Shown: positions 40,992 through 50,730 of the stretch, one piece after another
How positions within the stretch are numbered: position 1 is the stretch's first letter
Layout: every line of letters starts with the position of its first letter
Assembly: GCA_964432595.1 (NCBI GenBank)
Contig: CAYSOF010000008.1
Location: forward strand, 62,001 to 126,000
DNA from: DASYLJ01 sp964432595
GTDB taxonomy: Bacteria > Desulfobacterota > Binatia > DP-6
Direction: 5' to 3'
Length of the DNA: 64,000 nucleotides
Notes under the pieces: model-generated
Told to the model about the DNA's origin: nothing
Databases searched by the model: none
What the model saw: the letters and a program-made list of their open reading frames with translations, nothing else
Translations under genes and position numbers: made by a program

Positions 40992-41597
40992 TTAGCTGCG
41001 ACCGAGGACGCGGTCCAGCAGCGGGCCCAGCGTGCTGGCCGGCGTCGCGATGTGGCAGCGGGCGCCGCCGTGCACCAACCCGACGACCTGCGCGGCGCCG
41101 TCGACGAGCGGCGAACCGGAATCGCCCGGCGTGCCTTCGATGCTGGTGAACAGGGCGTCGTCGAGCCGTGGCAGCGACTCGCAGCGGCCGATGCGGTCGA
41201 GGCGCGAATCCTGCGGGCGCGGGCGGTCCGGGTTGCCCGCGAAGTAGAGGACGGTGCCGGTGATCGGCGGGCGGCGCGCCAGCGAGAGCGGCCTGATCGG
41301 CGCCGGCTCGTCGAGCGTCAGCACCGCCTGGTCGGCCGCCTCGTCGGTGACCGCGACGCGCGCCGTCCGCTCCGCGCCGTCGGGCAGCCGCACGCGCTGC
41401 GACTCGCCGTCCTTCACGCAATGGAGCGCGGTGGCGACGACCTGTGCGCTCTCGAGGAGCACGCCGCCGCATTTGGCGGGCATGATGACGACGGTCGCGC
41501 GCTGCAGCGCCCGGCGCACGTCGCGCGGCACCGGCGACGGGTTGGCGCCGGCCTCGACGGTGACGGCGAGCAGCAGCACGATCGCCGCGCGGGTCAC
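40992..41597 (-). CDS. Secreted trypsin-like serine protease
   Basis: This 201-residue exported protein has a signal peptide (TRAAIVLLLAVTVEAGA) and a complete triad: VVATALHCVKDG (His), DEAADQAVLTLD (Asp) and EGTPGDSGSPLVDG (Ser). The length fits a small chymotrypsin-fold protease without PDZ domains. GTG 41597 overlaps the stop of the aminopeptidase gene (GTGA), so the two peptidases are coupled. It may cut envelope proteins. Confidence 0.86.
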   Translation of the reverse strand: MTRAAIVLLLAVTVEAGANPSPVPRDVRRALQRATVVIMPAKCGGVLLESAQVVATALHCVKDGESQRVRLPDGAERTARVAVTDEAADQAVLTLDEPAPIRPLSLARRPPITGTVLYFAGNPDRPRPQDSRLDRIGRCESLPRLDDALFTSIEGTPGDSGSPLVDGAAQVVGLVHGGARCHIATPASTLGPLLDRVLGRS

Positions 41598-44161
41598 GCC
41601 TGGCGCTCCAGCCAGCGGGCCAGGCCGGGAGCCGTGCGGCGGCGCAGCTCGGCATTCAGCCGGAAGCGCTCCATCGCCTGGCGCAGCGCGCGGGCGGCCT
41701 CGGGCACCGGATGGCTCGTGAAGAACGCCTTCACCTCGCGCGCGTAGCGCGGCTCGCGGAGCCCCGGCGTCGCCTCGACGAGGCGCGCCAGCATGAGCGG
41801 GGGGATGCGCTTGCGCAGCGTCGACCACCGCTTCGTGGTGAAGGTCCACGCCGCGGCGCCGCCCGCCGGGTTCGCGAACAGCCGCATCAGGATGAACGCG
41901 AGGTCCTGCGTCGGGATCTCGCCGGTGAGGAGCGCGTCGAGCGTGCGCCGCACCGTCGCCGCCGTACGGAACGACGCGAGGCTCAGCAGGAAGCGGCGCT
42001 GCTCCTGCGGCGTCCGCGCCTCGGCCACCACGTCGCGATAGCGGTCGTACAGCGCATCCTCGCCCGCGCGCGCCGCCAGGCCGACGACGGGATCGGCGAG
42101 GTTCGGCTCGAGCGTGCGGCGATCGGCCAGATACGCGTCGAGCCGCGCGCGCGCCTCGTCGAGCACCTCCGGCGCCTCGGCCACGCCGCCGACCAGGCGC
42201 ACGAGCGCCGCGCGGCGCAGCCGTGCCGCGTCCGGCTCGTCGGCCGCGGGCGTCCAGCCGAGCTGCGTCAGCGCCGGACCGAACCGGCGCGTGATCCACG
42301 TGCGCAGCGCGTGCTGCAGCTCGCTGCCCTGCGGCACGACGACGTCGTCCAGGACGGCCAGCGGCGCCGCGACGCCGTCGAGGACGTCGTGATCCGTCTC
42401 GCCGCCGAGGGCCTCGGCGACGTCGAGGAAGCTCTCGACGGTCGCGCGGTCGGCGCGCACCAGCGCCCACTGGTCGCCGACGAGCGCGAGGCGCTCCACG
42501 GCGCTGAGCACGCCCGGGTCGGCCACGAGCGCGTTCCGCGTGTCGGCGTCGTGCAGCACGCGATAGAAGCCGCCGGCGGCCGCGTTGCCGAAGTACCAGG
42601 CGGGCCGCTTGCCGCGCAGCGCCACGCGCTGCGTCGCCTTGTCGGCGAGGACGCGCTCGACGCGATCGCCGGGCAGCTTCACGACCAGCGGCAACGGCCA
42701 GCGCCGGCGCCGCTTCTCGGCGGCGATCTTCGGATCCGCGAAGAACCGCTCCTGCCGGACGTCGAGCGCCACGGTGCCTCCAGCCGCGGGCTTCATCGAC
42801 ACGAGCGGAAAGCCCTCCTGCGCGATCCACGCCTGCGCGACGCGCGCGACCTCCTTCTTCGACGCCTCCTCGAGCGCGCGCCAGAGATCGGCGGCGACGG
42901 CGTTCCCCTCCTGATGCCGCCGCATGTAGATGCGCACGCCGTCGCGGAACGTGTCGGCGCCGAGGTAGTGCTCGATCATGCGCACGACCGCCGCGCCCTT
43001 CTCGTAGGTGATGAGGTCGAAGTTCTCGGTCGCCTCGGCGACGCTGCGCACCTCGGCGTAGATCGGGTGCGTGTGCGCGAGCGCGTCGAGCCCGAGCGCC
43101 CCCGCGCGGTCGTGCTCGAAGCTCTGCCACATGCGCCACTCGGGCTTCCAGTCGTCGACGACCCGGTACGCCATCCAGGTGGCGAACGCCTCGTTCAGCC
43201 AGAGGTCGTCCCACCACGCCATCGTGACGAGGTCGCCGTACCACATGTGCGCGAGCTCGTGGGCGATCACCTCGGCGGCCCGCTTGCGCTCCGGCAGCGA
43301 CGCCGTCTCGGCGTCGAGCAGCAGCAGCGTCTCGCGGAAGAACACGGCGCCCGCGTTCTCCATCGCACCCGCCTCGAAGTCCGGCACCGCGACGAGGTCG
43401 AGCTTGTCGTACGGGTACGGCAGGCCGAAGTACTCTTCGAGGCGGCGGAGCGTCTCGACGCCCGCCTCGAGCCCGAACGCGGCGAGATGTCCCTTGCCGG
43501 GCACGTGCCACACGCGGATGGGCGTGCGGCCGAGATGCCGCACCTCGCTCGCCTCGAGCGGCCCGACGCCGAGCGCCAGGAGATAGGTCGACAGCGGCGG
43601 CGTCGGCGCGAAGTGGACGATCCGGGTGGCGCCGTCGATCGCCTCTTCGCGCTCGACCGGTGCGTTCGAGAGCACGGTGTGCTCGCGCGGCGCCGTCACC
43701 GAGACGCGGAAGCGCGCCTTGAACGCCGGCTCGTCGAAGCATGGCAGCACGCGGCGTGCGTCGGCGGTCTCGCACTGCGTGAACGCGTAGCGCACGCCGT
43801 TGGCGCTCGCCGCGTAGAGCCCGCGCAGGTGCCGGCTCAGCGCGCCGTGGAACCGCAGCTCGAGCGTCGCGTCGCCGGCGGGCACGGGACGCGCCGTGGT
43901 GAGCGTGACCGTGTCGTCGGCCTTCGAGAGCTTGGTCTTGGCCGGGATCGTCTCGCTGCCGACGAGCACCGAGGCCGCATCCATCACGAGATCGGCCGCG
44001 TGCAGCGTGATCTCGCGGCGCGCCTTGCCGAGCGTCACTGCGATGCGGACGTCGCCGCGAAAGGTGCCGGCGTCGAGGTCGGGATGGAGATGGAGGCGGT
44101 ACTCGGAAGGACGAACGTCGCGTGCCAGACGAAACCGGGACGGACGCTTCGCAGTCGGCAT
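41594..44161 (-). CDS. pepN: M1 family aminopeptidase
   Basis: This 855-residue peptidase has the exopeptidase motif GAMENAGAVFFRE, the zinc site VIAHELAHMWYGDLVTMAWWDDLWLNEAFATW (HEXXH then Glu after 18 residues) and the proton-donor Tyr region (ENFDLITYEKGAAV). No signal peptide is visible, so it is cytoplasmic and removes N-terminal residues from peptides. It differs from the M1-like protein at 7619-9505, which lacks GAMEN. The C-terminal helical ERAP1-like domain is complete. Confidence 0.94.
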   Translation of the reverse strand: MPTAKRPSRFRLARDVRPSEYRLHLHPDLDAGTFRGDVRIAVTLGKARREITLHAADLVMDAASVLVGSETIPAKTKLSKADDTVTLTTARPVPAGDATLELRFHGALSRHLRGLYAASANGVRYAFTQCETADARRVLPCFDEPAFKARFRVSVTAPREHTVLSNAPVEREEAIDGATRIVHFAPTPPLSTYLLALGVGPLEASEVRHLGRTPIRVWHVPGKGHLAAFGLEAGVETLRRLEEYFGLPYPYDKLDLVAVPDFEAGAMENAGAVFFRETLLLLDAETASLPERKRAAEVIAHELAHMWYGDLVTMAWWDDLWLNEAFATWMAYRVVDDWKPEWRMWQSFEHDRAGALGLDALAHTHPIYAEVRSVAEATENFDLITYEKGAAVVRMIEHYLGADTFRDGVRIYMRRHQEGNAVAADLWRALEEASKKEVARVAQAWIAQEGFPLVSMKPAAGGTVALDVRQERFFADPKIAAEKRRRRWPLPLVVKLPGDRVERVLADKATQRVALRGKRPAWYFGNAAAGGFYRVLHDADTRNALVADPGVLSAVERLALVGDQWALVRADRATVESFLDVAEALGGETDHDVLDGVAAPLAVLDDVVVPQGSELQHALRTWITRRFGPALTQLGWTPAADEPDAARLRRAALVRLVGGVAEAPEVLDEARARLDAYLADRRTLEPNLADPVVGLAARAGEDALYDRYRDVVAEARTPQEQRRFLLSLASFRTAATVRRTLDALLTGEIPTQDLAFILMRLFANPAGGAAAWTFTTKRWSTLRKRIPPLMLARLVEATPGLREPRYAREVKAFFTSHPVPEAARALRQAMERFRLNAELRRRTAPGLARWLERQA

Positions 44162-44246
44162 GCAGCGGGTCTACCGGCGGACCGGTACGCATGCAACGCG
44201 CGGTCGCCCTTCTTGCGCGCGGCGTGCCATCTGCTAGCGGGCGGGC

Positions 44247-45698
44247 ATGCATCGCCTCCTCGCCGCCACCGCATTCGTCGCGCTGCCGATGGTCGCCTCG
44301 GCAGCCGACGTCGCCGTCGGACGCGACGCCCGCACGCAGACCGCGCTCACGGTGTACTCCGCCGGGCTCGACCTGGCCGTCGTGCGCGACACGCGCCAGC
44401 TGACGCTCGACGGCGGCGAGGGCGTGCTGCGCTTCGACGACGTCGCCGCTCGCATCGAGCCGCGCACCGTGTCGCTGCGCTCGACGACGTCGCCGGAGAA
44501 GGTCCGCGTGCTCGAGCAGAGCTACCTGTTCGACCTGGCCTCGCCGCAGCAGCTCCTGCAGCGCTGGATCGGCCATCCGGTCGAGCTGGTCGAGCGCGAC
44601 ACGCGGCTGCGCTCGAAGATCACGCCGGCGACGCTGCTGTCCGTCGACGGCGGCAACGTCTATCGCGTCGACGACCGCATCGTGGTCGGCAGCACGGCCG
44701 AGGTCCGGCTGCCGCCCCTCGGCACCGACGTCTACGTGCGGCCGACGCTGCGCTGGCGGCTCGCCAACGACGGCCCGCCGGCGCAGACGATCGAGGTGTC
44801 CTACGCGACGGCCGGTCTCTCGTGGACGGCCGACTACGTCGCCACGCTGAACCACGAGCAGTCGGCCGCGGACGTGACGGCGTGGGTCACGCTCGAGAAC
44901 CAGAGCGGCGCACGCTACGACGACGCGTCGCTGACGCTGATCGCCGGCGACGTGCATCGCGCGGCGGCGCCGGAGCAGGCGATGTTCCGGAGCCGCGCGA
45001 TGGCGGCGGCGCCGAAGATGGCCGCCGACGTCAGCGAGACGCCGATGGCGCAGTACCACCGCTACGCCCTCGAGCGCCGCACGACGATCGCCGAGAACGA
45101 GACGAAGCAGGTGCCGTTGTTCGTCGCGCGCGGCGTCGGCGTGAAGCGACGTTACGTCGTCGACGGCCAGGCGCACTGGTTCCGGTCCCGGGTCCAGGAC
45201 GTCGGCCAGGACCTGCCGGTGCGGGTGATCCTCGACGTCGCCAACACCGAGGCGAACCATCTCGGCCGGCCGCTGCCCGCTGGCGTGTTCCGCTTCTACG
45301 CGCCCGATCCGAACGGCGCGCCGCAGCTCGTCGGCGAGGACCGGATCGCGCACACGCCATCCGGCGAGACCGCGAAGCTCGAGGCCGGCGCCGCGTTCGA
45401 TCTACGCGCCACCCGCACGCAGACCGACTTCAAGCTGCTCGACACCGCGCCGTACCAGTTCGAGAGCGCGTTCGAGATCGCGCTGCGCAACCGCTCGCAG
45501 GAGAACGTCACCGTCACCGTTCGCGAGCCGGTGAACGGCGAGTGGAGCGTCGTCGAGTCGAGCGTGCCGTCGGAGAAGCTGGATGCACGCACGCTCGCGT
45601 TCCAGGTGCCGGTGCCGGCGAACGGCGAGACGGTGCTGCGCTATCGCGTGAAGGTCGGCGATCCCGGCGTCGTGATCCAGCGCGGCGTGGCACGCTAG
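44247..45698 (+). CDS. Secreted DUF4139-domain protein
   Basis: This 483-residue exported protein has a signal peptide (LLAATAFVALPMVASA) and the DUF4139 pattern. An N-terminal beta region (VTVYSAG-like LTVYSAGLDLAVVRDTRQ) is followed by WRLANDGPPAQTIEVSYAT and GLSWTADYVATL, then AWVTLENQSGARYDDASLTLIAGDV and FEIALRNRSQENVTVTVREP. The biochemical role of the family is unknown. It is divergent from pepN; its TAG stop shares the palindrome CTAG with the convergent polX. Confidence 0.85.
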   Translation: MHRLLAATAFVALPMVASAADVAVGRDARTQTALTVYSAGLDLAVVRDTRQLTLDGGEGVLRFDDVAARIEPRTVSLRSTTSPEKVRVLEQSYLFDLASPQQLLQRWIGHPVELVERDTRLRSKITPATLLSVDGGNVYRVDDRIVVGSTAEVRLPPLGTDVYVRPTLRWRLANDGPPAQTIEVSYATAGLSWTADYVATLNHEQSAADVTAWVTLENQSGARYDDASLTLIAGDVHRAAAPEQAMFRSRAMAAAPKMAADVSETPMAQYHRYALERRTTIAENETKQVPLFVARGVGVKRRYVVDGQAHWFRSRVQDVGQDLPVRVILDVANTEANHLGRPLPAGVFRFYAPDPNGAPQLVGEDRIAHTPSGETAKLEAGAAFDLRATRTQTDFKLLDTAPYQFESAFEIALRNRSQENVTVTVREPVNGEWSVVESSVPSEKLDARTLAFQVPVPANGETVLRYRVKVGDPGVVIQRGVAR

Positions 45699-47365
45699 GC
45701 GGGCCGCACCGCCGCCACGAACGCGTCCGCGTCGCGCGTGTTCAGCACGTCGGCCGGCCGCAGCCAGCCGCGGCGCGCCATGTCGACGCCGTAGCGCACG
45801 TTCTCGAGCGCCCGCGTCGAGTGCGCGTCGGTCGAGACGACGAACGGGATGCCGCGCCGGCGCGCCGACCGGATCCACTCCGGCGCCAGGTCGAGCCGGT
45901 TCGGATCGCCGTTCACCTCGATGGCCGCGCGCGACGCCGCGACGACGTCGAGGATGCGCTCGACGTCGCACGCGAACGGCGGCCGGCTGAGCACGTAGCG
46001 ACCGAGCGCGTGGCCCCAGATCTTGAACAGCGGGTGCGCCATCGCGCGCTCGAGCCGCTGCGTCATCTGCGCGGCGTCGAGCCCGTGGCGGTTGTGGACG
46101 CTGGCGATGACGACGTCGAGCGTCGCGAGCACGTCGTCGGGGAAGTCGAGCGCGCCGTCGCGCAGGATGTCGCTCTCGGTGCCGCGCAGCAGCCGCACGC
46201 GGACGGCCTCCTGCACGCGCGCGATCTCGTCCCACTGCCGGCGGAGGCGCTCGAGGCTGAGGCCGCTTGCGTACGTCGCCGACGCGGAGTGGTCGGTGAT
46301 CGTCAGATAGCGGAGACCGAGCGCGTCGGCGGCGCGCGCCATCTCCTCGACGGTGTTGCGGCCGTCGGACCAGTCGGTGTGGCAGTGCACGGCGCCGACG
46401 ACGTCCTCGACGCGCAGCAGGTCGTCCGGCAGCGCGCCGTCGTCGGCGGCGGCGATCTCGCCGGCGCCCTCGCGCACCTCGGGCGGCATGAACGGCAGGC
46501 CGAAAGCGGCGTACACGTCGGTCTCCGTGTCGATGGGACCGCGCGTCGGCCGCCGCGTGAGCAGCGCCGCGACGTGGGCATCGGCGCCCGTGGCACGGAC
46601 CCACGCGAGCGCGAAGTGATCCGCCGACGCGGGCTGGACGCGGACGGCGAGCGCGCCCGCGCGACGCACGAGGAACGCGCCCTCGACGTCGTCGACGACG
46701 CCGACCGCGCCCGGCAGCCCGGCGGCGAGCGCGCGGACGCCGGTCGTCGCCGACACCACGACGTCGAGGCGGTCGATCGTCTCGACGCGGCGGCGCAGCG
46801 CGCCGGCCAGCTCGACGCGCTCGACGCCCGGCTGCGCGCGGAGATGCGCCAGGACGACGTCGGCCTGGCGCTCGGCCTCCGGCAGGACGACCCGCTCGCC
46901 GCGCGCCTCGAGCACGGCGATCTTCTCGAGCAGCCGGCGCTCGGTGGCCTCGGTGAAGCCGCGCACGGTCCGCAGCCGTCCGGCCTCGCAGGCCGCCTTC
47001 AGCTCGGCGAGCGTCGTCACGCCGAGCGCGTCGTACACGGCCTTGGTCCGGCTCGCCGACAGGACGGGATGAAGCTCGGCGACGCCCGGCGGCGTCTCGG
47101 CGCGAAGCTTCTCGAGGTGCCCGGAGCGTCCGGTCGTCGCCAACTCGACGATCGTCTTTGCGATGCTGCCGCCGATCCCGGGGACGCTGGTCAGCCCGTT
47201 CGCCGCGATCAGCGGCGCGATCTCCTGCGTCAGGCTCTCGAGCGCGTTCGCCGCGCGCTCGTAGGCCTTCGCGCGGAAGCGGTTGCCCGGCGTGGCTGCG
47301 ACGAGTGCCGCGATCTCGCGCAGCGCCGCCGCGACCGCGTGGCGATCCATCGTCGGTGTCGACAT
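45695..47365 (-). CDS. polX: PolX family protein with degenerate polymerase site and intact PHP domain
   Basis: This 556-residue protein has the PolX layout. N-terminal helix-hairpin-helix motifs (LTSVPGIGGSIAKTIVEL, LRTVRGFTEATERRLLE) precede a polymerase-like domain and a PHP nuclease domain from about residue 325. PHP metal ligands are present: AVHCHTDWSDG, LTITDHS, GTESDIL, EVNGDPNRLD and VSTDAHS. In the polymerase part, the usual GSxRRxxETxGDxD reads GALRRRVETIDRLD, losing the Ser and one catalytic Asp, and the later VDLR-type Asp site reads VRVQPA. It is probably a 3'-5' exonuclease/phosphatase without polymerase activity. Start ATG 47365 (MSTPTMDRH) was chosen over an upstream ATG. Confidence 0.88.
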   Translation of the reverse strand: MSTPTMDRHAVAAALREIAALVAATPGNRFRAKAYERAANALESLTQEIAPLIAANGLTSVPGIGGSIAKTIVELATTGRSGHLEKLRAETPPGVAELHPVLSASRTKAVYDALGVTTLAELKAACEAGRLRTVRGFTEATERRLLEKIAVLEARGERVVLPEAERQADVVLAHLRAQPGVERVELAGALRRRVETIDRLDVVVSATTGVRALAAGLPGAVGVVDDVEGAFLVRRAGALAVRVQPASADHFALAWVRATGADAHVAALLTRRPTRGPIDTETDVYAAFGLPFMPPEVREGAGEIAAADDGALPDDLLRVEDVVGAVHCHTDWSDGRNTVEEMARAADALGLRYLTITDHSASATYASGLSLERLRRQWDEIARVQEAVRVRLLRGTESDILRDGALDFPDDVLATLDVVIASVHNRHGLDAAQMTQRLERAMAHPLFKIWGHALGRYVLSRPPFACDVERILDVVAASRAAIEVNGDPNRLDLAPEWIRSARRRGIPFVVSTDAHSTRALENVRYGVDMARRGWLRPADVLNTRDADAFVAAVRPA

Positions 47366-47414
47366 CGGTCCCGTGTCCTTCACTACAAGACGGCGGGACG
47401 ACGGCAAGTGGAGG

Positions 47415-49409
47415 TCAGTTCGAGCGCGACTTGTACCGGTGCGGCAGGTTCGCCGTCGGCGCGTCGAAGCGCGACGTCCAGCACGCGCCGTCGCTCGACT
47501 CGAGCTGCACGCGCACGCTGCCGTCCAGCGGCAATGCCGGCAGCGGGAGCCCCGCGCCGCGCGCCTTCACGAGCAGCGACGACGCGCCATGCTCGCCCGC
47601 CAGCAGGCTCATGCGCGTCGTCCCGCCGGCGTAGCGGACACCGCGCCGCGACGACCGCCGCCACGCCGTGCCGTGTGGGGCGTCGACTCGCAGCAGCAGC
47701 TCGCTGTCCTGCCGGTAGACGCACATCGTGTAGTCCGTCGCGGCGGTCGGATCGCCGAAGGCCGCGAGCGGCACGTCGCCGCCGAGCCGCCACCGCCACG
47801 TCAGCGAATCGACGCCGCTCCCGGCCTTGACGTCGAGCAGCCCGGCGCCCGGCTCGAGGATCGGCTGGCAGCCGAGCGTCGGCGCGACGATGCAGCCGGC
47901 GACGTCGTTGCACCGCTCACAGGCGTCGCACACGACGGGCTCGGTCACGCAGGCGCCGGAACCGTCGCAGACGTCGCCGGTCGTGCACGCGCGACCGTCG
48001 TCGCAGGCGGTGCCCGCCGGCGCGACCGTGCACGCCGTGCTGCAGCAGTCGCCGTCGGCGAAGTTGCCGTCGTCGCATTCCTCGCCGGGATCGACGAAGC
48101 GATCGCCGCACCAGCCGAAGCAGAGCGTCGGGCCGGTCTCGACCAGGTCCGGCGCGGGCTCGACGACGGCGCCGGGTGCGATGATCGGCGGTGCACCGTG
48201 CCACTCGAGCAGGGCGGGAATCGACGTCCGCAGCGCACCGGCGATCGTCATGGCGTTGCCGGCGCTCAGCGTCGGCTGGTCGCCAGGCGCGACGCCGGTC
48301 ACGCGCACCGTTCCCTCGGGAGCGATCTCGACGCTGCACCCCCTGGCGCGGAACGTACCGGACACGTCGACCTGGGACCCGATGCGCAACGCGCGAGCCT
48401 CCACGAACAGGAAGGCACCGAGACCCCGACCGAGGTCGATCGGCCCGTCGATCCGCATCGCGCCCTCGACGAAGGCCCACATGGTCGCTCCGAAGCCGGT
48501 CCCGGGGTCGGCGAGGCCGACGATGCGTCCGGTCAGGGTGAGATCGCCGGTGGCCGACAGGTCGACCACGCCGCCGCCGCTCACGAACCCCATGGCGGAC
48601 ACGTCGGTCGTGCCGCCGATCGTGACGTCGGCGCCGGCGAACGCGGCTTCGCCTCCCGCGGCAGCCGCGCCGGCGCCGGCGGACCGGATGTCGCCCAGAG
48701 CGACGAGGTCGTCGTCGGCCGTCAGCGACACCTGGCCGCCGAATCCCGCCTCGCCGGCGCTCGTGTCGATCGTCGCTGCGGGGCCGACGGTGAGATCGTC
48801 CTCGGCGTACAGGTCGACGGCGGCGCCGCCACCCTCACCGCCGCGACCGACGATGGGTGCGGCGACCGTCAGATCGCCCGTCGCGTCGACGGCGATCCAT
48901 CCACCCGCGCCGAAGCGATTGCCGCCGCTCGCCTCGATGCCGTCGCCGGCGATCTCCACGTTGCCCCCCTCGATGAACACGCCGCCGCCGTCGCCGTCGC
49001 GCGACGCACTGTTGGCGCGGATGGCGCCGCGCATGACGACGCCCCCGAACGAGTAGATCTGCACCGTGGCATCACCGCTGCTCGTGGCGACGATCGCGCT
49101 CCCGGGCTCGAGACGGACGTCGCCGGCGACCTCGAACAGGATGCGACCGTCGTCCGGCAACACGATGCGCGCGTTCGGCGCGAGCGTGAGCGTGCCGACA
49201 CCCTGCACCTCCAGCTCGGTGCGGACCGTGAGGGTGCGCCCGGACGGGACGACCAGCGCGCGGCCACCGAGAAAGACGGTCGCCGTGTCGATCTCGACGT
49301 CGCGCTCGACGACGCACGGATCGTCGGTCGGGTCGCACAGCGGCGGCATGGCGACGGCGGGGGCGGTGCAGACGGACAGGACGGCGACGGTCAGCCACAG
49401 GCGCTTCAT
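47415..49409 (-). CDS. Secreted repetitive beta-protein with Cys-rich C-terminal repeats
   Basis: This 664-residue exported protein has a signal peptide (RLWLTVAVLSVCTAPAVA). Residues about 40-400 form a Gly/Ala/Asp-rich parallel-beta-like region with recurring GDLTVxxP and GGVxL units (TGDLTVAAPIVGRGGEGGG, DDLTVGPAATIDTSAGEAGFGGQ, ATGDLTLTGRIVG), like polymorphic surface or adhesin-type proteins. The Cys part follows with CGDRFVDPGEECDDGNFADGDCC and CDDGRACTTGDVCDGSGAC. A C-terminal domain (RWRLGGDVPLAAFGDP) ends it. A surface role is likely; the partner is unknown. Confidence 0.78.
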   Translation of the reverse strand: MKRLWLTVAVLSVCTAPAVAMPPLCDPTDDPCVVERDVEIDTATVFLGGRALVVPSGRTLTVRTELEVQGVGTLTLAPNARIVLPDDGRILFEVAGDVRLEPGSAIVATSSGDATVQIYSFGGVVMRGAIRANSASRDGDGGGVFIEGGNVEIAGDGIEASGGNRFGAGGWIAVDATGDLTVAAPIVGRGGEGGGAAVDLYAEDDLTVGPAATIDTSAGEAGFGGQVSLTADDDLVALGDIRSAGAGAAAAGGEAAFAGADVTIGGTTDVSAMGFVSGGGVVDLSATGDLTLTGRIVGLADPGTGFGATMWAFVEGAMRIDGPIDLGRGLGAFLFVEARALRIGSQVDVSGTFRARGCSVEIAPEGTVRVTGVAPGDQPTLSAGNAMTIAGALRTSIPALLEWHGAPPIIAPGAVVEPAPDLVETGPTLCFGWCGDRFVDPGEECDDGNFADGDCCSTACTVAPAGTACDDGRACTTGDVCDGSGACVTEPVVCDACERCNDVAGCIVAPTLGCQPILEPGAGLLDVKAGSGVDSLTWRWRLGGDVPLAAFGDPTAATDYTMCVYRQDSELLLRVDAPHGTAWRRSSRRGVRYAGGTTRMSLLAGEHGASSLLVKARGAGLPLPALPLDGSVRVQLESSDGACWTSRFDAPTANLPHRYKSRSN

Positions 49410-49448
49410 CGTGGCGGGTTGGCTAACGTCGCGTGGACGTAGCCGTCA

Positions 49449-49480
49449 AGAAAATTGTGTGCGCATGGCGGATGCGCACA
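49449..49480 (-). terminator. Rho-independent terminator downstream of hpnB
   Basis: Read on the minus strand, TGTGCGCAT (49480-49472), loop CCGCC and ATGCGCACA (49466-49458) form a perfect 9-base stem. CAATTTTCTT follows, a clear T-rich tail. It is about 25 bases after the hpnB stop. The same DNA lies in front of the next minus-strand gene, the Cys-rich protein starting at 49409. Confidence 0.75.
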
Positions 49481-49504
49481 CCGCGACCGCCCGAACGTCG
49501 TAGC

Positions 49505-50665
49505 TCAGAGCGGCGTGGCTGCGTCGCGCGCGGGCTCGATCTGGTACGAACGTCCCTTCCATGCCGCACCGGCGCCACGGTGGTGGCGCAGCGCCGAGGA
49601 GATCGTCATGCCGGTGTAGAGCGCCGCCGAGAGCGGCATCGCGAGCGCCCACGCCGGCGCGCAGCCGAGCCAGCGCACCATCGGCAGGTACGTGCGCACC
49701 ATCGCCGCGTACGCGACGAGCCCGCAGAGCCGCGCCGCGCCCGATCCGAACCCAATGGCCGCGACCGGCACGAAGAACACGTAGGCGAGTCCGAGCACGC
49801 AGCCGGCCACGATCAGCGGGCTGTGCCGCAGCTGCGTGTACGCGCTGCGCGCGACCATGTCCCAGATCGCGCCGAGCGTCGGATAGCCGCGCGTCGAGCT
49901 CACGCCGGCGTCGTAGCCGAGCCACAGGCGACCGCCCGCGTCCTTCAATGCGCGGGCCAGCGAGCAGTCGTCGATGACGGCGTTCCAGATCGCCTGCATG
50001 CCGCCGATGCGCTCGAGCAGCTCGCGGCGGACCAGCACGCAGCCGCCGGCGGCGCCCGCCGTCGCGTGACGATCGTCCGCGGTCTCGGCGAACGAGTAGA
50101 TGCCGGCGAAGAAGTACGTGAACGCCGGGATGAGCAGCTTCTCCCACGCGGTGGAGCAGCGCAGGCGCGCCATCACCGAGACGACGTCGCGGCGCGCGCC
50201 CTGCGCCGTCGCGATGAGCCGCTCGAGCACGCGCGGCGCATGGTGGATGTCGGCGTCGGTGAGCCACACCCACGCGGCGCCGCGCGCGAGCGCGTGCTGC
50301 ACGCCCTGGTGCTGCGCCCACACCTTGCCCGTCCAGCCCGGCGGGAGGTCCGGCGCCGCCAGCACCGTGAGACGATCGGCCGCGCCGAGGTCGGCGGCGA
50401 TCCGGCGCGCGACGGCGGCGGTGCCGTCGTCGGAGTGGTCGTCGACGAGGACGACGTGGAGGTTCGGATGCTCCTGCGACAGCAACGCCCCGAGCGTGTG
50501 CGGGAGCTCGGCGGCCTCGTTGCGCGCGGGCACGACCGCGACGACGGGCTCGCCGATGGGTAGATGCGGCGGCATCGACTCCAGCCGCGGCGCGATCCGC
50601 CAGCGGCCGCCGAACAGCGCGTATCCACCCCAGACCGCGACGAGCACCCAGAGCAACACAGCCAT
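49505..50665 (-). CDS. hpnB: Hopanoid-associated glycosyltransferase HpnB
   Basis: This 386-residue membrane GT2 enzyme has an N-terminal helix (MAVLLWVLVAVWGGYALF), then PVVAVVPARNEAAELPHTL, VVLVDDHSDDGTAAVARR, WVWLTDADIHH (DxD) and VIDDCSLARALKDAGGRLWLG. Three to four C-terminal helices follow, and the end AAWKGRSY is typical of HpnB. HpnB is found with hopanoid synthesis genes. No squalene-hopene cyclase is in this window, so the pathway link rests on family identity. The terminator at 49449-49480 follows. Confidence 0.78.
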   Translation of the reverse strand: MAVLLWVLVAVWGGYALFGGRWRIAPRLESMPPHLPIGEPVVAVVPARNEAAELPHTLGALLSQEHPNLHVVLVDDHSDDGTAAVARRIAADLGAADRLTVLAAPDLPPGWTGKVWAQHQGVQHALARGAAWVWLTDADIHHAPRVLERLIATAQGARRDVVSVMARLRCSTAWEKLLIPAFTYFFAGIYSFAETADDRHATAGAAGGCVLVRRELLERIGGMQAIWNAVIDDCSLARALKDAGGRLWLGYDAGVSSTRGYPTLGAIWDMVARSAYTQLRHSPLIVAGCVLGLAYVFFVPVAAIGFGSGAARLCGLVAYAAMVRTYLPMVRWLGCAPAWALAMPLSAALYTGMTISSALRHHRGAGAAWKGRSYQIEPARDAATPL

Positions 50666-50730
50666 GCGCGCCGCCGCTTCTGGCAGACGCGATGGGCAAA
50701 GGAAAGCGCGCTCGGCTATGGTGCGGCGCG

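Noticed and set aside
41711..47830. A very long plus-strand open frame (about 2039 codons)
   Set aside because: It runs antisense to pepN and PolX and out of frame with the DUF4139 gene, is dominated by Arg, Ala, Gly, His and Val, and has no domain; it is a product of high GC content.
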